Part shown: positions 25,036-32,863 of the stretch, piece after piece
Layout: every line of letters begins with the position of its first letter
Position numbering within the stretch: the first letter of the stretch is position 1
DNA from: Sulfurimonas hongkongensis
GTDB taxonomy: Bacteria > Campylobacterota > Campylobacteria > Campylobacterales > Sulfurimonadaceae
Length of the DNA stretch: 64,000 bases
Direction of reading: 5' to 3'
Assembly: GCF_000445475.1 (NCBI RefSeq)
Contig: NZ_AUPZ01000007.1
Span: 124,001 to 188,000 of the forward strand
Position numbers and translations under genes: made by a program
The notes under the pieces: model-generated
What the model was told of the DNA's origin: nothing
The model's database searches: none
The model's input: only the letters and a program-made list of their open reading frames with translations

Positions 25036-25434
25036 ATGAATAAGATAAGAGAATTTTTTGAAAAACAAGATAGATTTGCAAAACTTTTAGGCTTTCATAT
25101 AGAGAGTATAGAAGAAGGAAGTGCTACAGTAAGTACTACTATAAAAGAAGAACACCTCAATGGGGCAGATGTAGTCCATGGTGGATTTTTATTTTCTTTA
25201 GCTGATTTTGCTTTTGCTATTGCTTCAAACTCAAAAAACAACCTCTCTTTGGGTATCAATGCAAATATAAACTTTCAAAAAGCAAAATCTTGCGGTAAAC
25301 TCTTTGCCAAAGCAAAAGAACTAAGCGATGGCAAAAAAATCGCAACTTATGAAGTACGCATAAGCGATGAAGGAGATAACACTATTGCCACTTTTACAGG
25401 AACTGTATATAGAAAAGGGATCAGTGTTGTCTGA
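25036..25434 (+). CDS. PaaI-type hotdog-fold thioesterase
   Basis: A 132-residue cytosolic thioesterase of the PaaI/4HBT type, hydrolysing acyl-CoA or aryl-CoA thioesters. Diagnostic features are the ending of the first strand region VSTTIKEEHLNGADVVHGGFLFSLADFAFAIASN, with the conserved HGG and catalytic Asp, then LSLGINANINFQKAKSCGKLFAKAKEL and a final antiparallel strand. The exact substrate is unknown. ATG follows aaggag. It converges with moeA. Confidence 0.88.
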   Translation: MNKIREFFEKQDRFAKLLGFHIESIEEGSATVSTTIKEEHLNGADVVHGGFLFSLADFAFAIASNSKNNLSLGINANINFQKAKSCGKLFAKAKELSDGKKIATYEVRISDEGDNTIATFTGTVYRKGISVV

Positions 25435-25453
25435 TCTCTCTCTTGCTTGTTAA

Positions 25454-26665
25454 TTATAGCAGGCTCTCTTGCTTATCTGTTGTAAAGCTAAATCTTAGAG
25501 GTATAACTTTTACTTTTTCATCTTTTTTTAACACTTCAATTCCTGCGTCTATCATGATATAAGAGTTTGAGTTAGCAAGGGGTGAGACCATGCCCGGAGC
25601 AAATTTTTTGCAAGGCTCAAAACTACTTCCATTAAATGTTCCAGGCACTAAAGAGATGCGACCTTTTTTTAGTCTGTACTCACTCTGCATCTTTGCATCT
25701 ATACCTTTTAGGTATTTTTCACGTGCTCCGCTTAGTGCCAAGATGATGCTTCCTCCAAAGAGTTCAAAATTTAGTGTGGCAGCTAGTGGATTTCCTGGTA
25801 AGTTTAAGATAAATGTATTGCCTATCTTACCAAATGCTGTTGGTTTTCCTGGCTTTATCTCTACCTTGTCAAAAAAAGTCTCCATGCCAAAGAAGCTAAA
25901 GGCCTCTTTTGTAAAATCTGCATCTCCTACACTAGCTCCACCTGAAGTTACAATAAGATCGGAATTGAGGGCACTTTTTATATGCTCTTTTAGATCGTCT
26001 AAGGTATCCTCTGCCGTACCGATAAACTCAACTTCGCAGCCTAGTTCTTTCGCACGAGCTAAAAGAGTAGGTGTGTTTGTGTTGTAGAGCTGATGAGACT
26101 CTACTTGTTCAAAGTGCATCTTAAGTTCATTTCCTGATGCAAAGAGGGCAAGGCGTGGTTTTTTGTGAACTTTTATATGGCTTATACCTTGAGATGCTAA
26201 GAGTGTTATCTGATGGGCTTGAAGCCTCTGCCCCTTTTGTAAAAGTAAATTTTCTTTTTTGATATCTTCTCCGCAAAGCCTGATATGTTTGCCCTTTGAG
26301 AGGTTTTGTGGAAGTATAACTCCATCTTGACACTCTTTTGTGTCTTCTTTAGGAACTATGCACTCACAACCCTCAGGAATCCTAGCTCCTGTCATAATTT
26401 TTATAGCATAACCTGATGTTAAAACCTCACTAGAGTCATCACCAGCAAAGATAGTATGCTCTACTTTAACACATTTTCCTGCATCTAAAATTTTTACCGC
26501 GTAACCATCCATCGCCGAGTTATTGTATGGTGGAAGGTTGTGAGTTGCGTAAATATCTTCTGCTAAGATGAAGTCGAGTGCCTGCTCTAGGGGTAAAATT
26601 TTAAGTGCTTTTGTTTTTGTATTTTTATAGATAAAATCCAATGCTTGAAGTATAGTAACGCTCAT
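25454..26665 (-). CDS. moeA: Molybdopterin molybdenumtransferase
   Basis: Inserts molybdate into adenylated molybdopterin to finish the molybdenum cofactor. Motifs seen are NLPPYNNSAMDGYAVK near residue 45, IMTGARIPEGC, the molybdenum-site loop TSGGASVGDADFTKEAF and KPGKPTAFGKI followed by NLPGNPLAA. Length (403 residues) is normal, with the C-terminal domain IV present (GRISLVPGTFNGSSFEPCKKFAPGMVSPLANSN). A TACAAT at 26702-26707 on the minus strand is the likely -10 box. Confidence 0.95.
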   Translation of the reverse strand: MSVTILQALDFIYKNTKTKALKILPLEQALDFILAEDIYATHNLPPYNNSAMDGYAVKILDAGKCVKVEHTIFAGDDSSEVLTSGYAIKIMTGARIPEGCECIVPKEDTKECQDGVILPQNLSKGKHIRLCGEDIKKENLLLQKGQRLQAHQITLLASQGISHIKVHKKPRLALFASGNELKMHFEQVESHQLYNTNTPTLLARAKELGCEVEFIGTAEDTLDDLKEHIKSALNSDLIVTSGGASVGDADFTKEAFSFFGMETFFDKVEIKPGKPTAFGKIGNTFILNLPGNPLAATLNFELFGGSIILALSGAREKYLKGIDAKMQSEYRLKKGRISLVPGTFNGSSFEPCKKFAPGMVSPLANSNSYIMIDAGIEVLKKDEKVKVIPLRFSFTTDKQESLL

Positions 26666-26782
26666 AAATGCCTCTTTTTAAATGGTTTAAAATGTTTTAG
26701 TATTGTAGCATAGTATGGACTTTCAAACTTCTAATATGTAAACTCATAGCTATTTACGTAGAATTTATAGTAGAATTGCACC

Positions 26783-27190
26783 ATGAATGAAATGTATGAG
26801 ATGAGTATAGTTATACATAACTATAGTGTTTATGGGATTTTAGCGGTGATTTTGTTTAACTTTTTGATGCTTGTGCGAGCTGATAATACAAGAGCTTATA
26901 TGAGATTTGTGACCCTTTTTATGCCTATAGGAATGACAGTTATTGGTGCGGTTATCTTTACTGGTGTGGTTATGATGGCTGCTAAACATCTTGATTTTAG
27001 TGTAGAAAATATTTTGATGATACTATTTGCCATTGTGCTGATAGTTTTAGAAAATAAAAGATCAAAAAAGCTACAAAGGCTAAATAAAGAGCACCCAGAT
27101 GCGTTGGAGGGTCATAAACAAGAGGCATATAAAATTTTTGCTATAGAGATATTTGTAGTTCTTAGCATCTCTGTTTGGATGTGGTTTTGA
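26783..27190 (+). CDS. Small integral membrane protein of unknown function
   Basis: A 135-residue protein with about four predicted membrane helices: VIHNYSVYGILAVILFNFLML, FVTLFMPIGMTVIGAVIFTGVVMMA, VENILMILFAIVLIVL and IFAIEIFVVLSISVWMWF, with a basic loop (NKRSKKLQRLNKEH) before the last. I do not recognise a family. Its TGA overlaps the TTG start of rsmE, so translation is probably coupled, though no functional link is obvious. Confidence 0.75.
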   Translation: MNEMYEMSIVIHNYSVYGILAVILFNFLMLVRADNTRAYMRFVTLFMPIGMTVIGAVIFTGVVMMAAKHLDFSVENILMILFAIVLIVLENKRSKKLQRLNKEHPDALEGHKQEAYKIFAIEIFVVLSISVWMWF

Positions 27191-27858
27191 AGTTTGTACT
27201 TTGTGATGAGGCGTCAAAAGATATTATTACTATAAAAGGAGAGCTTTATAAGTATCTTATAAAAGTTCGTAGACATAAGCTTGATGATGAGGTAGACTTA
27301 AGAGCAAAAGATAACCTTTCTATGCTTTATAAGTATAAAATCTCAAGTCTAGATGCCAAGAGTTTAGAGCTTACTTTAGTCTCATCCCAGATGCTTGAAG
27401 TTAAAAGCAAAAACTATCTTCATGTGGCATGGTGTGTTATAGATGTAAAATCAATAGAAAAAGTACTTCCCATGTTAAATGAGCTTGGGGTTAGCAGAGT
27501 CTCGTTTGTTTATTGTGATAGAAGTCAGAGAAATATCAAACTTGATTTTGTAAGGTTTGAGAGGATCTTGATAGCTTCTATGCAACAGTGTGGGAGAAGC
27601 GATATGATGGAGCTTGATGAGTATAAAAATATTAAAGAGTTTTTGCATGAATTTAGCGATGTGGTAGTTTTTGACTTTTGCAAAAATCCCCTAGCATTTG
27701 ATGCAGATTTTAAGAGAGTGCTTATTGGCTGTGAAGGTGGATTTTCTCAAAATGAGAGAGAGATGCTGCTATCTCAAAAGAGTTTTATGCTAGATACTCC
27801 AATGGTACTTCGTTCCGAAAGTGCAGTAGTTGCTATCTCTTCTAAAATGCTGTTGTAA
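27187..27858 (+). CDS. rsmE: 16S rRNA m3U1498 methyltransferase
   Basis: SPOUT-class methyltransferase for 16S rRNA U1498. An N-terminal PUA-like part (LYKYLIKVRRHKLDDEVDL) is followed by the SPOUT domain: KSIEKVLPMLNELGVSRVSFVYCDRSQR, MQQCGRSDM, IGCEGGFSQNEREML and a C-terminal LRSESAVVAISSKML knot region. ATG at 27175 is possible, but TTG at 27187 overlaps the preceding TGA (TTGA) and gives the normal start MKFVLCDEAS. 223 residues. Confidence 0.9.
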   Translation: MKFVLCDEASKDIITIKGELYKYLIKVRRHKLDDEVDLRAKDNLSMLYKYKISSLDAKSLELTLVSSQMLEVKSKNYLHVAWCVIDVKSIEKVLPMLNELGVSRVSFVYCDRSQRNIKLDFVRFERILIASMQQCGRSDMMELDEYKNIKEFLHEFSDVVVFDFCKNPLAFDADFKRVLIGCEGGFSQNEREMLLSQKSFMLDTPMVLRSESAVVAISSKMLL

Positions 27859-27913
27859 AGATCTTTTTTGAAAGATGTGATAGGTTTTAAAGTAGCACAG
27901 GGCAGGGCTCTCT

Positions 27914-27938
27914 GACTCCTACGCTCTGCGTGGGAACT
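27914..27938. repeat. Palindromic dispersed repeat, cctacgc/gcgtggg family
   Basis: gactcctacgctctgcgtgg followed by gaact is almost identical to the copy at 661-684, in the same orientation, 55 bases after rsmE. Confidence 0.7.
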
Positions 27939-27961
27939 AGTTTGGGAGGTGTGACAAGATT

Positions 27962-27990
27962 GGAGCTCCGAACTTGTTCTGGGCTCCGGG
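27962..27990. repeat. Degraded arm of the ggaaccgcgaacttgttc repeat
   Basis: ggagctccgaacttgttctg followed by ggctccggg resembles the left arm of the long inverted repeat at 8902-8925 but has no partner arm. It is probably a decayed copy. Confidence 0.5.
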
Positions 27991-28017
27991 CAAAAACTAA
28001 ATTAAGATAAGTTTGGG

Positions 28018-28023
28018 TATAAT
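28018..28023 (+). promoter_or_regulatory. Putative -10 box for rpmE
   Basis: TATAAT is followed by a leader of about 75 bases before the L31 start codon, longer than most leaders in this window. Confidence 0.55.
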
Positions 28024-28034
28024 TGCAACTCTAA

Positions 28035-28092
28035 AAATCCGCCCCCATACGGATTTAAAAAATATATAGATATTCGCACATTAACGAGTATC
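28035..28092 (+). promoter_or_regulatory. Structured 5' leader of rpmE with two hairpins
   Basis: Hairpin one pairs aaatccg (28035-28041) with cggattt (28050-28056) around a C-rich loop. Hairpin two pairs gatattcg (28069-28076) with cgagtatc (28085-28092), with one wobble, and ends just before the ribosome-binding site aaaagg. The layout fits an autoregulatory ribosomal protein leader, as known for L31 in other phyla. That role is inferred. Confidence 0.45.
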
Positions 28093-28104
28093 AAAAGGCA
28101 AAAC

Positions 28105-28305
28105 ATGAAAAAAGATCTTCACCCTAAACTAGTAACATGTACAGTAACTTGTGCTTGTGGAAACAGCTTTGAGACTAAAAGCGTAGATAGTGAGCTTCGT
28201 ATAGACATTTGTAATGAGTGTCATCCATTTTTTACAGGCTCTGAGAGAATGGTAGATACAGCTGGAAGAATTGAGAAGTTTAAAAAGCGCTACGCAAAAA
28301 ACTAG
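28105..28305 (+). CDS. rpmE: 50S ribosomal protein L31
   Basis: Ribosomal protein L31 (bL31) of the zinc-binding type: cysteines at 16, 18, 36 and 39 (CACGN and [10 protein letters not shown]). L31 joins the subunits at the central protuberance. 66 residues, normal length, beginning MKKDLHP. The zinc-free paralogue used under zinc limitation is not seen in the window. It is followed 58 bases later by rsmI. Confidence 0.97.
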   Translation: MKKDLHPKLVTCTVTCACGNSFETKSVDSELRIDICNECHPFFTGSERMVDTAGRIEKFKKRYAKN

Positions 28306-28363
28306 AAACTTCAATGTTTTTTCTCGCTAAAGGCGTAACTACAAATTTGAGTGAGATTTAACA

Positions 28364-29179
28364 GTGCTTAGTCTTGTTCCAACTCCCATTGGAAACATAA
28401 GCGACATCTCTCTTAGAGCCATTGAGGCACTAAGAGAAGCTGATATCCTACTTTGTGAAGATACAAGAGTCACAAAAAAGCTTATCCATATACTAAAAGA
28501 GCGTTACAACACTTCTTTTAAAGAAGACCAACGCTTCATCTCACTTCACTCACACAATGAAAAAAGCTTTATAGAAAAACTAGATATCTCTTTTTTTGAC
28601 AAAGAAGTAGTCTATGTTAGTGATGCTGGAATGCCTGGCATCAGTGACCCTGGTCAAGCTCTTGTAAAATATGCACAAGAAAACGGCATTGAGTATGATG
28701 TTTTGCCGGGTGCAAGTGCCTTGCTTACTGCTTTTGTGGCAAGTGGCTTTGTAGAGACAAGGCTACTATTTTGGGGATTTTTACCTCATAAGGGAAGTGA
28801 TAGAGTGGCCTCGCTTAATGCTGCTCTATTTAGTGGTTTTACAACCGTTCTTTATGAGTCACCACACAGGCTTAAAAAACTTCTCTTAGAAGTGGCAAAA
28901 GAGCAACCTAAAAGAGAACTATTTTTAGCTAAAGAGATAAGCAAAAAATATCAAACATATTTTAGTGGAACTGCTTTAGAATTATTAGATGAGATAAATG
29001 ACAATTTTCGGGGCGAATGGGTGGTTGTGATAAGCCAGAGCGAGAGACAAAATTATAGTGCTATTAGTGAAAATGACATTTTAGAACTAGATTTACCAAA
29101 AAAAGTACAAGCAAAACTCATCTGCAAAATAACACAAGAAAACACTAAATCTTGTTATGAAAGACTACTTAAGCTATAA
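28364..29179 (+). CDS. rsmI: 16S rRNA 2'-O-ribose C1402 methyltransferase
   Basis: RsmI of the tetrapyrrole-methylase fold, methylating the ribose of C1402. Signatures are LVPTPIGNISDISLRAIEAL at the N-terminus, ILLCEDTRVT, the SHNE loop, VYVSDAGMPGISDPG near residue 85, GASALLTAFVASG and FWGFLPHKG followed by YESPHRL. Length (271 residues) is normal. The start is GTG; no ATG lies close upstream in frame. Confidence 0.95.
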   Translation: MLSLVPTPIGNISDISLRAIEALREADILLCEDTRVTKKLIHILKERYNTSFKEDQRFISLHSHNEKSFIEKLDISFFDKEVVYVSDAGMPGISDPGQALVKYAQENGIEYDVLPGASALLTAFVASGFVETRLLFWGFLPHKGSDRVASLNAALFSGFTTVLYESPHRLKKLLLEVAKEQPKRELFLAKEISKKYQTYFSGTALELLDEINDNFRGEWVVVISQSERQNYSAISENDILELDLPKKVQAKLICKITQENTKSCYERLLKL

Positions 29180-29229
29180 ATATATAACAAAATGACTGCA
29201 TTATCACTTTTTTTTGCTAGAATGTCCAT

Positions 29230-29910
29230 ATGTTAATTTATGCCAAACAACCAATCCAATATCTTATACAGAATTATCCAAACAAGATAAAGACTCTCTA
29301 CCTGGCAAAAGAAGTAGATAAAAAAGAGTATGCTCGCTTGATGAAGATGAACTTTGAAGTAAAACGCATTCCATCAGATGCAGCTGGAGCGATGTGTAAA
29401 AATGCAAATCATCAAGGTATCTTAGCTGAGATCGATGAGTATGAACTGCACCATTTTAAATCTTTTTTAGATAAAGAGTTTGTCTTAGTCTTATCTGGAC
29501 TGACTGATGTCGGAAATATTGGAGCCATTGTAAGAACTGCTTATGCAATGGGAGTCCAAGGTATAGTGGCATGTGGAGTTAAAAATCTTAACCTCGCGCC
29601 AATAGTAAGAACAAGTACTGGCGCTCTGTTTGATATGCCCTTCGCGCTAGAACACAATATCTTTGATGTAATAAATGACTTAAAAACATCTGGGTTTTGT
29701 TTATATGGTGCTGATATGGGCGGAGTTGACATAAGAGATGTCAAGTTAAAGCAAAAAAGAGTTTTAGTCCTTGGTAACGAGGGAGAGGGTTTAAGCAAAA
29801 GAATAGTATCAAAGTTAGATGAGGTTGTAAGTATAAAAATGTCGCATAAATTTGACTCTTTAAATGTTAGTGTGGCAGGAGCTATTTTGATGGATAGGAT
29901 GAGAATATGA
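29230..29910 (+). CDS. rlmB: TrmH-family rRNA 2'-O-methyltransferase (RlmB type)
   Basis: SPOUT methyltransferase, probably for 23S rRNA G2251. A short substrate-binding N-domain (MLIYAKQPIQYLIQNYPNKIKTLYLAK) leads to the SPOUT motifs: VLSGLTDVGNIGAIVRTAYAMG, VRTSTGALFDMPFA, LVLGNEGEGLSKRI and MSHKFDSLNVSVAGAILMDRM. These match RlmB/TrmH motifs 1-3. 226 residues. Its stop overlaps the start of the next gene (ATGA). RlmB versus another TrmH-family target cannot be settled by eye. Confidence 0.88.
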   Translation: MLIYAKQPIQYLIQNYPNKIKTLYLAKEVDKKEYARLMKMNFEVKRIPSDAAGAMCKNANHQGILAEIDEYELHHFKSFLDKEFVLVLSGLTDVGNIGAIVRTAYAMGVQGIVACGVKNLNLAPIVRTSTGALFDMPFALEHNIFDVINDLKTSGFCLYGADMGGVDIRDVKLKQKRVLVLGNEGEGLSKRIVSKLDEVVSIKMSHKFDSLNVSVAGAILMDRMRI

Positions 29911-30722
29911 GTGATGGGCTTAAGAGATTAAGAGAGATAGGTGCACAAAAAATACATGAACAAACACATATAGCAAGACATCATGTTCAAGCTCTTTTGC
30001 ATGAAGCTTTTGAGGATATGACAAAGATTCAAATGCAAGGTTTTATATCTATCTTACAAAGAGAGTATGATGTAGATTTGAGTGAGTTTAAAGCTAAGGT
30101 TGATGAGTATTATTTTCTTAATGCTCCAGAAGAAGATGATAGTGAGACTAGATTTTTTGTCTCCCCTACAAGAAAGAAAAAGTACACCTTTGTTTATGTT
30201 TTAATAGCTATAGCGATATTTGCAGTAGCTATATTTTTTACCCTAGATAAAATAGCCCAGAGTAGTGAGAAAACTGATAACCACAGCATTGATAATAGTG
30301 CTATTAAAAATGCTCAACAAAGTATGCTTAAAAGTGATAAGTTAGAAACCCTAAGCGAAGAAGAGATAGAAGATGAAAATGCAACAATAACAGAGATAGA
30401 GGAAGAAGAAAAGATAGCAGAGGCTGAGGTTACCGAAGTTATAAAATCTTTTAAAATTTTACCAAAAGTTGAGTTATGGATAGGATATATTGACCTTTCA
30501 AACCATAAAAAGTATCAAAAATTATTTAAAGGTGAGTTAGAGTTAAATCCAAATAAAGATTGGTTACTCTCCCTTGGTCACGGAAATGTAAATATAGAGA
30601 TAGACGGAGTTGTAAAAGAGTTTAATGATAGATCAAATCTTAGACTTTTATATAAAGATTCTAAGCTCTCAAAGATAAGTTTTACAGAGTTTAAAGAGCT
30701 AAATAGAGGACAAAAATGGTAA
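29907..30722 (+). CDS. RodZ-like single-pass membrane protein
   Basis: A 271-residue protein with the layout of the cell-shape protein RodZ: an N-terminal helix-turn-helix-like part (LREIGAQKIHEQTHIARHHVQALLHEAFEDM, residues 8-38), a basic stop (RKKKY), one membrane helix at about 94-112, an acidic low-complexity periplasmic linker, and a C-terminal beta domain (VELWIGYIDLSNHKKYQKLFKGELEL...LSLGHGNVNIEIDG) like the RodZ DUF4115 domain. The HTH is divergent, so this is a probable analogue rather than a secure orthologue. It overlaps rlmB (ATGA) and the next gene. Confidence 0.55.
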   Translation: MSDGLKRLREIGAQKIHEQTHIARHHVQALLHEAFEDMTKIQMQGFISILQREYDVDLSEFKAKVDEYYFLNAPEEDDSETRFFVSPTRKKKYTFVYVLIAIAIFAVAIFFTLDKIAQSSEKTDNHSIDNSAIKNAQQSMLKSDKLETLSEEEIEDENATITEIEEEEKIAEAEVTEVIKSFKILPKVELWIGYIDLSNHKKYQKLFKGELELNPNKDWLLSLGHGNVNIEIDGVVKEFNDRSNLRLLYKDSKLSKISFTEFKELNRGQKW

Positions 30723-31552
30723 AAGTATTTTTTGCTCTTTTACTTTTTAGCTCACTCTTTTTTGCAGATGCCCTGCAAGATAGTGAGCTTTTAGCACAAA
30801 AGATAAAAACTCTCATAAATCCTAATACATACGAGCAAAATAGAGCATATATAGATATACTTTTTTCTCCAAAATCTGATTATTTTGTAAACAATAGAGT
30901 TGATGCTGTAAAAGTTATACAGACCCTAAAGGAGAGTGGACTTTTAAATCTCTTTTTTAAGAAACCAAGTGAGCTTACCTTACGATTTAAAACTAGTGGT
31001 TCACCTCTGTTTTTTGTTAAAATCATGGGTGATACCCTTAGAAATATTGGCTACTACAGATATGTAACACAAGAATCAAACCTAAATAATTCAGAATTTA
31101 CTTGGACTATAAACTTAACATCAGAGTATGCAACAGACCCGCTTATTTTGCAACAAGAGCTTAACAAAAGTAGCTCCTCTATAGTTGATATCAAAAGAAA
31201 TTCAGCTACTGACTGGACTTATGTTGTAGATATGAGGGATGGAAGGCTAAATGTTGAATCACTACAAGAGGGAGTAGAACTGAGTTTAAGGCGATCACTG
31301 TACTCTAAGTGGATAGATGTCTCACAAATCAAGCAACTAAAAATCTTATCATCAAGAAGAAATAGTTGGTACCCTTACATTGCTCACTATGATGCTTCTT
31401 TGCATCTGCTAAAGGTTGAAAAACACGATAGCAAAAAAAGAAATCTCACGCTTGAGCTTAGCGATAATACTCACTACATAAAGATTTCAGACATCTACTC
31501 TCTAAAAAATATAAGAGATGATTTGACTTTAAAGCCTATAGGTGCAAGATAG
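30716..31552 (+). CDS. Exported protein of unknown function
   Basis: A 278-residue protein with a signal peptide (VKVFFALLLFSSLFFADA) and a mature beta-rich domain: LTLRFKTSGSPLFFVKIMGDTLRNIGYYRYV, then WTINLTSEYATDPLILQQEL and LRRSLYSKWIDVSQIKQLKILSSRRNSWYPYIAHYD. I do not recognise a named family, but its look and placement suggest a lineage-conserved periplasmic protein. The ATG overlaps the last codons of the RodZ-like gene (ATGGTAA), so the two are translationally coupled and may act together. Confidence 0.75.
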   Translation: MVKVFFALLLFSSLFFADALQDSELLAQKIKTLINPNTYEQNRAYIDILFSPKSDYFVNNRVDAVKVIQTLKESGLLNLFFKKPSELTLRFKTSGSPLFFVKIMGDTLRNIGYYRYVTQESNLNNSEFTWTINLTSEYATDPLILQQELNKSSSSIVDIKRNSATDWTYVVDMRDGRLNVESLQEGVELSLRRSLYSKWIDVSQIKQLKILSSRRNSWYPYIAHYDASLHLLKVEKHDSKKRNLTLELSDNTHYIKISDIYSLKNIRDDLTLKPIGAR

Positions 31553-31621
31553 ATAAAGATTGTTAGCAAAGTAGAGATAATTTTGCTAGAATTACGATAA
31601 TAATTAGCTTAGGAATATTTG

Positions 31622-32842
31622 ATGTTTGACGAAATAGAATTTGACAGGATGAAGAGACTACCGAAGTATGTATTTGCTGAGGTTAATGAGCTTAAGATGG
31701 CCCAAAGGCGAGCTGGTTCTGATGTTATCGACTTCTCTATGGGGAACCCTGATGGGGACACTCCAGAGCACATAAGAGAAAAGCTTGTAGAGTCAGCCAA
31801 TAAGACTAAAACTCACGGTTATTCAACTTCAAAAGGTATTCCAAAACTACTTTTGGCAATATCTGACTGGTACAAAAGAAGATACGATTGTGACCTAGAC
31901 CCAATGACAGAGTGTGTAGCTACTATGGGTTCAAAAGAGGGTTATGCACATCTAACTTATGCTATAACTAACCCTGGTGATGTAGCAGTAATCCCAGATC
32001 CAACTTACCCGATACATGAGTACTCTTTTATCTTAGCAGGTGGAAATGTAGTTAAGTTTGGTATAGAGTTTGATGAGGATTACAAGCTAGATGAGGATAA
32101 GTTTTTTAATGATCTAGATCGTGTCTTTAAAGAGAGCTCTCCAAAGCCAAAATATGTTTTAGTAAACTTCCCTCATAACCCTACAACTGCTACAGTGACT
32201 GAGGAGTTTTATGTACGTCTTGTAAAGATGGCAAAAGAGAGAAGGTTTTATGTTATCTCAGATATCGCTTATGGAGATATAACTTTTTGCGGGTACAAAA
32301 CTCCATCTATTATGAGTGTCCCAGGTGCAAAAGATGTAGCAGTAGAGAGTTTTACACTCTCGAAATCATACAATATGGCTGGCTGGAGAGTTGGTTTTTT
32401 TGTAGGAAATAAAAAACTCATAGGAGCATTGCAAAAAATAAAATCGTGGCTTGATTATGGAATGTTTACACCTATACAAGTTGCAGCTACGGTAGCTCTT
32501 AATGGTGATCAGCAGTGTGTACAAGATATAACAGATAAGTATAACCATCGCCAAGATGTTTTACTTCGTGCGTTTGAGAGAGCTGGTTGGAAGATTCGTA
32601 AAAATCGTGCTAGTATGTTTGTTTGGGCTGAGATCCCTGAGTGTGCAAGACATTTGGGTAGTTTGGAATTTTCAAAAAGGCTCCTTAAAGAGGCTGCAGT
32701 TGCAGTAGCCCCTGGTATAGGTTTTGGTGCTTATGGCGAGAACTATGTTCGCATAGCACTTATTGAAAATGACAACAGAATCCGTCAAGCAGCAAGAAAT
32801 ATAAAAGAGTTTTTAAAACAGTTTCAAGAAGAGAAAAAGTAA
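31622..32842 (+). CDS. alaC: Alanine/glutamate-pyruvate aminotransferase, AlaC type
   Basis: PLP-dependent class I aminotransferase close to E. coli AlaC: FDRMKRLPKYVFAEVNELKMAQRR, IDFSMGNPDGDTPEHI, HGYSTSKGIPKL and the PLP lysine in TLSKSYNMAGWRVGF. IPDPTYPIHEY and FPHNPTTATV carry further cofactor-binding residues. Length (406 residues) is normal. ATG at 31622 follows AGGA by seven bases. hom lies 21 bases downstream, a pairing that suggests amino-acid synthesis. A related role as diaminopimelate aminotransferase cannot be excluded. Confidence 0.9.
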   Translation: MFDEIEFDRMKRLPKYVFAEVNELKMAQRRAGSDVIDFSMGNPDGDTPEHIREKLVESANKTKTHGYSTSKGIPKLLLAISDWYKRRYDCDLDPMTECVATMGSKEGYAHLTYAITNPGDVAVIPDPTYPIHEYSFILAGGNVVKFGIEFDEDYKLDEDKFFNDLDRVFKESSPKPKYVLVNFPHNPTTATVTEEFYVRLVKMAKERRFYVISDIAYGDITFCGYKTPSIMSVPGAKDVAVESFTLSKSYNMAGWRVGFFVGNKKLIGALQKIKSWLDYGMFTPIQVAATVALNGDQQCVQDITDKYNHRQDVLLRAFERAGWKIRKNRASMFVWAEIPECARHLGSLEFSKRLLKEAAVAVAPGIGFGAYGENYVRIALIENDNRIRQAARNIKEFLKQFQEEKK

Positions 32843-32863
32843 TAAATTAAAGGAAATATATCT

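Noticed and set aside
25590-26087. Long plus-strand ORF (165 codons) antisense to moeA
   Set aside because: It mirrors the moeA coding strand; no homology visible, and moeA has all its motifs in the other frame.
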